Positions 24,428 through 30,791 of a stretch of 30,791 nt of DNA are shown here, one piece after another. How positions within the stretch are numbered: the first letter of the stretch is position 1; each line of letters starts with the position of its first letter. Under the pieces are notes generated by a model that was given only the letters and a program-made list of their open reading frames with translations, was not told where the DNA came from and did no database searches. Source of the stretch: Caldifarciminota bacterium UBA6260 (GTDB lineage Bacteria > Hydrothermota > 32-111); NCBI GenBank assembly GCA_002441125.1, contig DJVI01000012.1, forward strand, positions 13,004 through 43,794, in the 5' to 3' direction. The translations under genes and the position numbers were made by a program.

Positions 24428-26136
24428 GAAAAAATGTAAAAAGTTTAAAGCAGAATAAATTTGTCTGTATACCTCAGGATGACTCATACATATTACAGAG
24501 AAACATCCTGAGGTATGCAAATGAGGGAGTATATCTTTCAGAGTTTTTGGAAAAGGTTTCAAAAGATATATTGAAATTTTCAAGTACAGATGCACTTGAA
24601 ATTTTAACAATAGGTCCATCGATTTCATATTTATGGAAAATAGAGAAAGAAAGGATAGAAGAACCTGAATTTATAAGGTTTAACCATGATGATATATACA
24701 ACAACAGATACCTTCTCTGTTCTGATAATAATTCAACAATTCTATGCGAAATTGTTTTAAAAAGAAAAAAATGTAGGAGTAAGAAATTTTTTACAAAACT
24801 TGGAAACATCTATATACCTGATACTTCACAGTCATCAATAATTGAAGTTTATGAAAATGATGGATGGAAGAAAAAAGTTTTGAATTTAGATAAAAAGTAT
24901 AAATCCTTACTTATAATAAAATTCGATATAGATGAAATTAATACAGCTATACTTCAGATGAAATCTGTTAAAAAGGATTTTTTCAATCCAGTATCAATAG
25001 AGTTCTATGAAGGTTTAACGAACACCTTGGGAATGGCTATATCTGACAGAAGGGCACAATATTTTCTAAGGGAGAGGGTTAAAGAGCTTTCCTGCCTCTA
25101 TTCTATTTCAAGTACTTTACAGAAAACAGATTTTGATTTTGAAAGGGAGATGGATAAAATCATAAATATGATAATCCCTGCATTCCAGTTCCCTGAATTT
25201 ACAAATGTCAGAATAAAACTTGATAACAAAATTTTCGTTAACAAAAATTTTATTGATAGTGATAATTTTATAAGATCAGATATATTCGTTGAGGATAAAA
25301 AAAGAGGGAGTATAGAAATTTTTTATTCACAGAAAAGTTTTAAAAAGGACACAGTTTTCTTCCTTGATGAAGAAAAAGCTTTAGTTAACGCTATTGCGAA
25401 CCATTTTGGATATGTTCTCGAAAGACAGAAACTCGAAAAGGACAAAAATGATCTACATAACCAGCTTTTACATGCTGACAGGCTTGCAACCATTGGTCAG
25501 CTTGTTGCTGGAGTTGCACACGAGATAAATGAACCTCTCTCAAGTATTTTAGGTTTTGCACAACTCATAAAAAAGTCAGACATCCCAGAGCAGGTTAGAA
25601 GTGACAATGAAAAGATAATAAAATCAGCGTTACATGCGAGAGAAATTATCAAAAAGTTGATGTTCTTCGCTAAACAGATGCCTCCTCAGAAAGTTGAGGT
25701 TGATCTAAACGAGACTATTAAGGAAACAGTCTATTTTTTAGAATCACACCTGATTCGTTCCTCCATAGAACTAAACCTGAAACTATCATCAGATATACCT
25801 AAAGTTGTCGCGGATCCTTCACAGTTGTATCAGGTGATAGTTAACCTTACAGTTAACGCTATACAGGCTATAAAAGGGAATGGGATTTTGAAGATAGAAA
25901 CCTTTTCCGATAAGGATTATGTTTATTTCACTATTGAAGATAACGGTATAGGGATGGATAAGGAGACTCTCGATAAAATTTTTATCCCATTTTTCACAAC
26001 AAAAAAGGATGGGACAGGACTTGGTCTTTCAGTTGTTCATGGAATTATAACTAACCATAATGGAAAGATAGAGGTTGAGAGTGAACCTGGAAAGGGGACA
26101 AAATTTATAGTAAAACTTCCCTCTGGGGAGGTATGA
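24418..26136 (+). CDS. Cytosolic NtrB-like sensor histidine kinase
   Basis: Kinase of 572 residues, overlapping the end of nfnB by 10 nt. No membrane segment is apparent. Residues about 1-330 hold one or two GAF-like sensory regions of low recognisability, including a Cys/Lys-rich stretch (CEIVLKRKKCRSKKFF). The HisKA domain has ATIGQLVAGVAHEINEPLSS with His368. The HATPase domain contains NLTVNAIQAI (N box), EDNGIGMD (G1), FFTTKKDGTGLGLSVVHG (lid and G2). This HisKA subtype usually pairs with NtrC-type activators, and one follows with an ATGA overlap. Co-transcription with nfnAB suggests it senses redox, pyridine-nucleotide or nitrogen status; the ligand cannot be deduced. Confidence 0.85.
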   Translation: MGLRKNVKSLKQNKFVCIPQDDSYILQRNILRYANEGVYLSEFLEKVSKDILKFSSTDALEILTIGPSISYLWKIEKERIEEPEFIRFNHDDIYNNRYLLCSDNNSTILCEIVLKRKKCRSKKFFTKLGNIYIPDTSQSSIIEVYENDGWKKKVLNLDKKYKSLLIIKFDIDEINTAILQMKSVKKDFFNPVSIEFYEGLTNTLGMAISDRRAQYFLRERVKELSCLYSISSTLQKTDFDFEREMDKIINMIIPAFQFPEFTNVRIKLDNKIFVNKNFIDSDNFIRSDIFVEDKKRGSIEIFYSQKSFKKDTVFFLDEEKALVNAIANHFGYVLERQKLEKDKNDLHNQLLHADRLATIGQLVAGVAHEINEPLSSILGFAQLIKKSDIPEQVRSDNEKIIKSALHAREIIKKLMFFAKQMPPQKVEVDLNETIKETVYFLESHLIRSSIELNLKLSSDIPKVVADPSQLYQVIVNLTVNAIQAIKGNGILKIETFSDKDYVYFTIEDNGIGMDKETLDKIFIPFFTTKKDGTGLGLSVVHGIITNHNGKIEVESEPGKGTKFIVKLPSGEV

Positions 26137-27488
26137 TGGAAGAAAAAAAATATAAAATTCTTATTGTTGATGATGTGAAAGATAGCATTGAACTTGTTAG
26201 CAGAAATTTGGAGCAGGCAGGTTATATAACTTTTACTGCAACCTCACCGATAAAAGGTTCGGAGATACTTAAAAACAACGATATAGATCTTGTAATTACA
26301 GATTTAAGAATGCCTGATATAGATGGAATAGCTTTCACAAGGTATATAAAAGAAAATTATAAAAATGTTGAAATAATAATGATAACAGGGTATCCATCTA
26401 TAGAGAGTGCTGTTGATGCTGTGAAAACAGGTGTTAGCGAGTTTTTACCAAAACCTTTCACAGATGATGAACTTTTCGCAACTGTTGAAAAGGTACTTTT
26501 CAAGTTGAAAGTAAAAAATGTTCTAAACAAAGAGGATAAAGGTAAAACTTTTGTTTTTCAGGGAATACTTGGAAACAGTGATAAGATGAAAAGGATATTT
26601 GAACTTATAGATAAAGCGTCACAAACAACAGCAACAGTTTTAATTACAGGGGAGAGTGGAACCGGAAAGGAGATGGTTGCAAGAGCGATACATTACTCAT
26701 CTCCAAGAGCCAGCCAAAGTTTTGTTCCAGTCAACTGTGGGGGTATTCCTGAAGAGTTACTTGAAAGTGAGCTTTTCGGATATGTTAAAGGTTCTTTTAC
26801 TGGTGCAAATGAGACGAGAGCAGGATTTTTCCAGACAGCGGATGGTGGAACGATATTCCTTGATGAGATAGGAGAGACAAGCCTTTCCATGCAGGTTAAA
26901 CTTTTAAGGGTATTACAGGATAAAACAGTTTATATGATAGGTTCGAGAAAACCTCAAAAAATAGATGTAAGGGTTATCTGCGCTACAAACAAAAACCTTG
27001 AAGAACTTGTGAAAAAAGGTATTTTCAGAGAGGATCTCTATTTCAGATTGAATGTTATAAATATTGAACTTCCTCCTTTGAGGGAAAGAAGAGAGGATAT
27101 TCCACTACTCCTTGAGCATTTCTCAGCAAAATATAGTAAAGAACTTGGTAAAGAAAAACCAACCTTTACTGAGAACGCTGTTAAGAGTTTAAGTGAATAC
27201 TTTTGGCCCGGCAATGTTAGGGAACTGGAAAATGTTATTCAAAGATTGATAATAATGAAAGAGGATAATATTATTGATGTTCCCGATCTCCCATCACTTA
27301 TGAGATTCAACCTTCCTTACAAAAATGATCTTACAAGAAAACTTTCAGAGATTGAATGTGATTATATAAAGGATGTTTATGAGAGTCAGGGAAAAAATAA
27401 AAGTAAAACAAGTGAGATACTTGGAATCGACAGAAAAACTTTAAGGGAAAAGTTGAAAAGGTGTCAGATAGAGATTGATGAGGAGTAA
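26133..27488 (+). CDS. Sigma-54-dependent NtrC-family response regulator
   Basis: 451-residue activator. The receiver at 8-125 has the acidic pair in LIVDDV, phospho-acceptor Asp57 in VITDLRMP and Lys107 in LPKPF. The AAA+ domain (about 143-380) has Walker A GESGTGKE (173-180), the sigma-54 contact loop GSFTGA (220-225; canonical GAFTGA with Ala to Ser), Walker B IFLDEIG (241-247) and REDLYFRLNVI. A Fis-type HTH (about 410-445, KTSEILGIDRKTLREKLKR) binds DNA. The start overlaps the kinase stop as ATGATG; Shine-Dalgarno GGGGAGG (26125-26131) is better spaced for the second ATG at 26136. The nearest sigma-54 promoter lies about 100 nt past the stop, making it the obvious target, though this is inferred. 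Confidence 0.92.
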   Translation: MMEEKKYKILIVDDVKDSIELVSRNLEQAGYITFTATSPIKGSEILKNNDIDLVITDLRMPDIDGIAFTRYIKENYKNVEIIMITGYPSIESAVDAVKTGVSEFLPKPFTDDELFATVEKVLFKLKVKNVLNKEDKGKTFVFQGILGNSDKMKRIFELIDKASQTTATVLITGESGTGKEMVARAIHYSSPRASQSFVPVNCGGIPEELLESELFGYVKGSFTGANETRAGFFQTADGGTIFLDEIGETSLSMQVKLLRVLQDKTVYMIGSRKPQKIDVRVICATNKNLEELVKKGIFREDLYFRLNVINIELPPLRERREDIPLLLEHFSAKYSKELGKEKPTFTENAVKSLSEYFWPGNVRELENVIQRLIIMKEDNIIDVPDLPSLMRFNLPYKNDLTRKLSEIECDYIKDVYESQGKNKSKTSEILGIDRKTLREKLKRCQIEIDEE

Positions 27489-27490
27489 AA

Positions 27491-27507
27491 TTTCCCCTCT
27501 GAGGAAA
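27491..27507. promoter_or_regulatory. Dyad between the activator gene and the sigma-54 promoter
   Basis: TTTCC (27491-27495) and GGAAA (27503-27507) flank CCTCTGA, with CCTC-T-GAGG nested inside. It sits about 85-100 nt upstream of the -24 box, a normal place for an NtrC-type enhancer. It is also just after the activator stop and could form a weak hairpin. Either role is possible. Confidence 0.25.
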
Positions 27508-27526
27508 ATCTCCCCACCTAAAAGAA

Positions 27527-27546
27527 TTTAAAAAAATTTTTTTAAA
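27527..27546. promoter_or_regulatory. A7T7 palindrome, probable intrinsic DNA bend
   Basis: TTTAAAAAAATTTTTTTAAA is a perfect 20-bp palindrome. AnTn runs are intrinsically curved in general. It lies 44 nt upstream of the -24 element, between any upstream enhancer and the promoter, where looping by a sigma-54 activator is helped by a bend or by IHF. Confidence 0.5.
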
Positions 27547-27590
27547 GCTTAAGACCCCAAAAAATAAATAATTTAACTATTGAAAAATTT

Positions 27591-27606
27591 TGGCACGATT
27601 GTTGCT
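27591..27606 (+). promoter_or_regulatory. Sigma-54 (-24/-12) promoter
   Basis: TGGCACG (27591-27597), four bases ATTG, then TTGCT (27602-27606). This matches the TGGCAC-N5-TTGC consensus exactly, with the GG and GC dinucleotides 10 nt apart. Transcription should start near 27617, 20 nt before ATG 27637. The sigma-54 activator gene ends just upstream. Confidence 0.9.
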
Positions 27607-27636
27607 TATTTATTTGGAAAAGAAAAAGGAGGTCTT

Positions 27637-27948
27637 ATGATGACAGTAAAAGAAAGAATAGAAGAGAAAAAGGAAACAGGTTTAAAAAATTTTGAAGGGC
27701 TCTGTGTTACATGTAAAAATAGTAATACCTGTATTTTTCTTCAGAATTCAACAAAGCCAATAATAAGTTGCGAAGAGTTTGAAAATATAGAAACTCTTGA
27801 AACAACAAAAAAAGATTTGAAAGAGAATCTTGAAAAGAAAGAAAAAGTTTACGAACTCAAAGGGCTTTGTGCAAACTGTGAAAACAGATTTGATTGTAAA
27901 TTTGAAAAACCTGAAAGTGGTGTTTGGCATTGTGAAGAGTACAGATAA
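27637..27948 (+). CDS. Small protein with two tandem four-cysteine motifs
   Basis: Soluble protein of 103 residues, first gene behind the sigma-54 promoter. Start at ATG 27637 (or 27640) with strong Shine-Dalgarno AAGGAGG (27626-27632); a longer in-frame reading from 27580 would begin upstream of the promoter and is rejected. Two repeats are evident: GLCVTCKNSNTC then ISCEEFE (Cys23, 26, 32, 45) and GLCANCENRFDC then WHCEEY (Cys78, 81, 87, 99). The pattern is C-x2-C-x5-C-x11/12-C-E-E-aromatic. This suggests two metal sites (Zn or Fe, rubredoxin/zinc-ribbon-like) joined by a charged, probably helical linker (about 52-72). I do not recognise a named family. Role could be redox, metal sensing, or adaptor for the GDH-like proteins that follow 6 and 1239 nt downstream. 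Confidence 0.8.
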   Translation: MMTVKERIEEKKETGLKNFEGLCVTCKNSNTCIFLQNSTKPIISCEEFENIETLETTKKDLKENLEKKEKVYELKGLCANCENRFDCKFEKPESGVWHCEEYR

Positions 27949-27954
27949 TATTTT

Positions 27955-29184
27955 ATGGATATTTTAAATTATTCTTCTTATCAAAGTGAAGAGGATCTTT
28001 TAAAAATAAAGGAGTTATCTGAAATCGCACAAAAGAGTGTTCTCGATAAGGATATGCGCGCTATCCTTATCAAACCTTCAAAAGTTATAAAAAACTCCGA
28101 AAACCTTTTATTTGAAGATAAAGTTGCCCAGTTGAGATCAATATTTGTAAAACACACTTTTCTTAACGAAACTGATGTAACAACACTTCTTTTTGATGAT
28201 GAAGAAAATTTTGAAAAATTCTTTTTAAAATCTTTTTACTCTTCTTTGAAGTACTCTTTCCTTGATATTCCTTTTGGTGGTTCAACTTTAGGTTTTATAG
28301 TTCCAAAAGGTTTAACTCTTTCAAACGAAAAGGTTAAAAGGAAGTTGAGCTCATTACTTGTAAAAAATTTTTCAGATATTTTGAATGATCAGAATTATTT
28401 GAAAATAAAAGAAGATGATTTTGAAAAAAAGGATTCCATAATAAAGTTGATAGAGAACATAGATAAGCCAAGGATTTCAAAAAAATTCAAATTTCTTCTT
28501 AAAAACCCTTTAAGAAAAAAGATAGTTAAAGAAAAATATGATGCATTATGGTTAAAAAGCTTTGTTAAGTATTTTTATAAGAAAGAGAAGGTAAGGGTAA
28601 TTATAGATTCTATAAATCTTAGATCCTATAATTTTTTAAAAGAAATTTTAAACGATGAATTTTTTGTTGTTATAGGAATTGGAGAAAGGGACTACTCTTA
28701 CTATTCTTCAAAGGGAATCGATTGTAAAGATATAACATTCATTGAAAAGAGGGAAACAAACGAAAAATGCATAGATTATGTAGATCTTTTGAAAAAAGAG
28801 ACAGATATATTTTTGGAATTTGGTGGAGAAAACAATTTTAACGAAACTATGGCTAAAATTTTAAACTGCACTATATACTGTGAATTTGAGGATCTTTCAA
28901 CATCTTTTCAGAGTATAAAAATTTTAAATAACAGAAAAGTATTATATTTGCCTTCTCTTCTTCTTGATTGTGTTGATGAGATATTTGATTATTTTGAGGT
29001 TATAGAAAGAAAAAGGGAAGAGGTAATGAGTGTCGATGAAATTGATCTTAGGACGGAAACATACATAAATTTTGTTATTTCCTACTTTGACTCCTTTCTT
29101 GAAAACCGGCAGAAAGTTTTTGAAACAATACTTTTGAGAAGTTTTGAAAATTACAGAAAAAAATTTTCACTTGTTTATGGGTGA
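27955..29184 (+). CDS. Degenerate glutamate-dehydrogenase-like protein 1 (probable pseudoenzyme)
   Basis: Protein of 409 residues without a convincing database-type name, but with Glu/Leu/Phe/Val dehydrogenase features. SSLKYSFLDIPFGGSTLGF (97-114) aligns with the GDH substrate motif MTWKxxxxDLPFGGAKGG. Lys99 matches a conserved substrate lysine, while the catalytic Lys is Thr111. The following LSNEKVKRKLSSLLVKNFSDI matches the GDH helix. Later, DIFLEFGGENNFNETMAKIL (284-303) and VLYLPSLLLDCVDEIFDYFE (329-348) align with the GDH ILIPAA...N and VPDILANAGGVIVSYFE segments. The Rossmann glycine loop is gone (VRVIIDSINLRSYNFLK, 213-229). It is 6 nt after the cysteine-protein gene and followed 3 nt later by a second GDH-like gene. 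Oxidoreductase activity is unlikely. The homology is my own reading, not a search result. Confidence 0.65.
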   Translation: MDILNYSSYQSEEDLLKIKELSEIAQKSVLDKDMRAILIKPSKVIKNSENLLFEDKVAQLRSIFVKHTFLNETDVTTLLFDDEENFEKFFLKSFYSSLKYSFLDIPFGGSTLGFIVPKGLTLSNEKVKRKLSSLLVKNFSDILNDQNYLKIKEDDFEKKDSIIKLIENIDKPRISKKFKFLLKNPLRKKIVKEKYDALWLKSFVKYFYKKEKVRVIIDSINLRSYNFLKEILNDEFFVVIGIGERDYSYYSSKGIDCKDITFIEKRETNEKCIDYVDLLKKETDIFLEFGGENNFNETMAKILNCTIYCEFEDLSTSFQSIKILNNRKVLYLPSLLLDCVDEIFDYFEVIERKREEVMSVDEIDLRTETYINFVISYFDSFLENRQKVFETILLRSFENYRKKFSLVYG

Positions 29185-29187
29185 TTT

Positions 29188-30396
29188 ATGGTTGATGAAA
29201 AAGTTGTTTACCAAAAAAATGAAAGTTTTGGAAAAATAGATTTACTTCTCGAAAATTATAATGAGAAAGAAAAGGAAACTCTTTTAAACCTTTATAACTT
29301 TAAAGAGATTTTTGTTAACATACCTTTGAAAAGTTCAGATGGTGAGATAAAGAATGTTACTGGAGTTAAGGTTGATAATTTTTTATCTTACAACAACACA
29401 TTTTCAAACCTAAGGATACACCCTTATTTTGATATTAACTATTTCAGAGATTTTGCTTTTCTAAACACTATAACATTTTCCCTTTTCGGTATACCTGTGA
29501 ATGGGAGTTTTTCATCTATCCTTATGGATCCTTTTGATCTTTCAACCGATGAGAAGGAAGAAATTTTTAAGATGTTCTCATCACTTTTGAAAAATGAAAT
29601 TTTAGAAAAAGATATATTCTTCTCTACAGATATAAATTCGAATTATAACGATATAAAAATATTTACAGATTCATTCCATTTAGATGAATTTGACAGAAAA
29701 AAGATTATAAGTTTTATCGATTATTATAATGATTTAAAAAAAGATATAGATATAGACAAGTTAAACGAGTATTCGATTTTTTATTCGATTCTTAAATACT
29801 GTGAACTTAAGAAAAAGAGTGTTGATGATCTTTCGGTTGTGATTTACGGATTCGGAGAGAAACCTTATTTCCTTTCCAAAATTCTGAAAAGGGAAGGTTT
29901 CAACATAGTTGGTATATTGACTCACCTTGGTTCATTTTATGATCCTTATGGTATCCAGATAGATGAATTTTATAAAAATTATCTTTCAAATTTTTCAAGC
30001 AGAGAGGAAACGAGGTATAAGAAGATAGACCTTTACACTTTTGAGAATGTTAGATCAGATATTTCGATTTTTTATATAGATATTTTTAAGAAAGATTTTC
30101 TGAAAAACATAAATACATCTTTGATAGTTGAAGGAAGGAAGATGTTGTTTGGCGAGATGGAAAGTGAAATTATGAAAGAAAAAGGTATTGAACTTTTGCC
30201 ATCAGAGTTGACATGTTCAGGGGAGATAATACTTTATGATGAGTTAAGAAAAAACAGGATTCCAAAAAAGATCGAAAACATGATACAGAAAGAGATTTAT
30301 AAAAAGATGGATGAAATTTTCAAAGCTGACGGGGAAGATGTTAGAACAAAAATTATAAAAATCTCTTTCAAAAATATACTTGAAAATCTCTCATAA
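29188..30396 (+). CDS. Degenerate glutamate-dehydrogenase-like protein 2 (probable pseudoenzyme)
   Basis: Protein of 402 residues in which the GDH order of motifs is clear. IFVNIPLKSSDGEIKNVTGV (41-60) corresponds to the GDH start (VPVRMDDG, FTGYRVQ). FSNLRIHP (72-79) corresponds to KGGIRFHP with the lysine replaced by Phe. GIPVNGSFSSILMDP (101-115) corresponds to LPFGGAKGGIKVDP with the catalytic lysine replaced by Phe108. TDINSN (147-152) matches APDVGTN, keeping Asp148. VVIYGFGEKP (217-226) and THLGSFYDPYGIQI (245-258) match the Rossmann GFGNVG and the DSxGGIYDPxGID segment. IVEGRKM (313-319) and LPSELTCSGEI (337-347) match EGANxPT and VPDILANAGGV. The substrate site is destroyed while the nucleotide fold is partly kept, the reverse of its upstream neighbour. 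Probably a regulatory or structural partner. Confidence 0.7.
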   Translation: MVDEKVVYQKNESFGKIDLLLENYNEKEKETLLNLYNFKEIFVNIPLKSSDGEIKNVTGVKVDNFLSYNNTFSNLRIHPYFDINYFRDFAFLNTITFSLFGIPVNGSFSSILMDPFDLSTDEKEEIFKMFSSLLKNEILEKDIFFSTDINSNYNDIKIFTDSFHLDEFDRKKIISFIDYYNDLKKDIDIDKLNEYSIFYSILKYCELKKKSVDDLSVVIYGFGEKPYFLSKILKREGFNIVGILTHLGSFYDPYGIQIDEFYKNYLSNFSSREETRYKKIDLYTFENVRSDISIFYIDIFKKDFLKNINTSLIVEGRKMLFGEMESEIMKEKGIELLPSELTCSGEIILYDELRKNRIPKKIENMIQKEIYKKMDEIFKADGEDVRTKIIKISFKNILENLS

Positions 30397-30414
30397 ACGC
30401 TCATATACCTCAAA

Positions 30415-30443
30415 AAAAGGAGAGAGTTTAACTCTCTCCTTTT
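30415..30443. terminator. Bidirectional terminator between convergent operons
   Basis: AAAAGGAGAGAGTT (30415-30428), centre T, and AACTCTCTCCTTTT (30430-30443) are perfectly complementary, giving a 14-bp stem, or fewer pairs with a realistic loop. The run ends TTTT on the plus strand. On the minus strand the A7 at 30412-30418 becomes a T7 tract, so it serves both the GDH-like operon and gdhA. Confidence 0.9.
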
Positions 30444-30469
30444 CATAAAAACAATGTAAAAAGAGACTA

Positions 30470-30791
30470 TTAAATAACACCCTGATCTATCATAGCGTCA
30501 GCGACTTTCTTGAATCCAGCTATATTTGCACCGTTGACATAGTTGCCGGGTGTTCCATACTCTTTTGCAGCATCATAACAAGCTTTATGGATGTTTATCA
30601 TTATATTGTGTAGTTTTTGATCAACCTCTTCTCTTGTCCAGCTTAACCTTATTGAGTTCTGTGACATTTCAAGACCACTTGTTGCGACTCCACCAGCGTT
30701 TGCAGCTTTTCCAGGTGCATAGAGGACTTTGTTAGCAAGGAATACCTCCACAGCTTCAGGTGTTGATGGCATGTTTGCACCTTCTGAAACA
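30470..30791 (-). CDS. gdhA: NADP-type glutamate dehydrogenase, C-terminal part (cut by window edge)
   Basis: The last 107 codons of a canonical hexameric GdhA, which reversibly aminates 2-oxoglutarate to glutamate. The frame is open to the end of the window, with residues before the first in-window Met reading VSEGAN, so the visible part begins at the EGANMPSTPEA motif. APGKAANAGGVATSGLEMSQ follows, then NSIRLSWTREEVDQKLHNIM. The C-terminus GNYVNGANIAGFKKVADAMI then DQGVI closely matches E. coli GdhA. All signature positions in the visible part are intact, in contrast to the two GDH-like proteins that converge on it from the other strand. The 5' end and promoter lie outside the window. Confidence 0.95.
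   Translation of the reverse strand, partial: VSEGANMPSTPEAVEVFLANKVLYAPGKAANAGGVATSGLEMSQNSIRLSWTREEVDQKLHNIMINIHKACYDAAKEYGTPGNYVNGANIAGFKKVADAMIDQGVI

Noticed and set aside
27580..27636. Longer N-terminus for the cysteine-rich protein
   Set aside because: The extension would be encoded by the sigma-54 promoter itself, upstream of the transcription start.
30550..30735. Plus-strand open frame opposite gdhA
   Set aside because: It is a shadow of the highly conserved GdhA C-terminus on the minus strand.
1..30791. CRISPR arrays, insertion sequences or integrative-element ends
   Set aside because: No spaced direct repeats, transposase motifs or tRNA-end duplications were seen. The tRNA 3' end is followed by a native gene, not an integrase.

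Overview
The window comes from an AT-rich bacterial chromosome (roughly 30% G+C by eye, standard code). Three adjacent secreted proteins end in type-IX-like (Por) C-terminal sorting domains. Signalling proteins are abundant, and an NfnAB-type bifurcating transhydrogenase points to anaerobic, ferredoxin-based metabolism. This fits an uncultured FCB-type lineage (Cloacimonadota, Delongbacteria or WOR-3-like) better than a classical Bacteroidetes, but that placement is inference. I see no transposase, integrase, CRISPR array or rRNA. The only tRNA is tRNA-Leu(CAG).

Layout. (1) 1-6972, + strand: three exported beta-propeller-like proteins, FG-GAP or Asp-box, with C-terminal sorting domains. The first is cut by the window edge, and its reading frame runs through a (TC)n microsatellite directly before the signal-peptide core, which looks like a phase-variation switch. 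(2) 7033-10295: a membrane hybrid histidine kinase (5TM-LYT, PAS repeats, HisKA, HATPase, REC), broken by a -1 frameshift at an A7 tract. (3) 10452-14331: tRNA-Leu followed 9 nt later by a soluble-adenylyl-cyclase-like protein (class III cyclase, P-loop NTPase, TPRs), then an overlapping AsmA-like gene to 16888. (4) 16889-19071, - strand: a GlcD-type FAD oxidase and a secreted OB-fold protein. (5) 19163-22141: a fusion of a pseudo-receiver, a receiver and a PEP/pyruvate-binding ATP-grasp domain. (6) 22196-27488: nfnA-nfnB-histidine kinase-NtrC-like activator, tightly packed. (7) 27591-30396: a textbook sigma-54 promoter driving a small eight-cysteine protein and two degenerate glutamate-dehydrogenase-like proteins. 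(8) 30470-30791, - strand: the 3' end of a canonical gdhA, convergent on (7) across a bidirectional terminator.

The most interesting system is regions 6-8. A transhydrogenase operon carries its own NtrB/NtrC-like pair. Just downstream, a sigma-54 promoter with an A7T7 palindrome drives three genes. Two of these resemble glutamate dehydrogenase but have lost catalytic lysines and, in a complementary way, either the nucleotide-binding or the substrate-binding signature. They face a real gdhA. A reasonable hypothesis is a regulatory or scaffolding pseudo-GDH pair that links NADPH supply, nitrogen status and glutamate synthesis. Thermus thermophilus GdhA/GdhB is a precedent for a regulatory GDH-family subunit.

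Several sigma-70 promoters here have very short leaders. The glcD start codon falls at the predicted transcription start, suggesting a leaderless mRNA.
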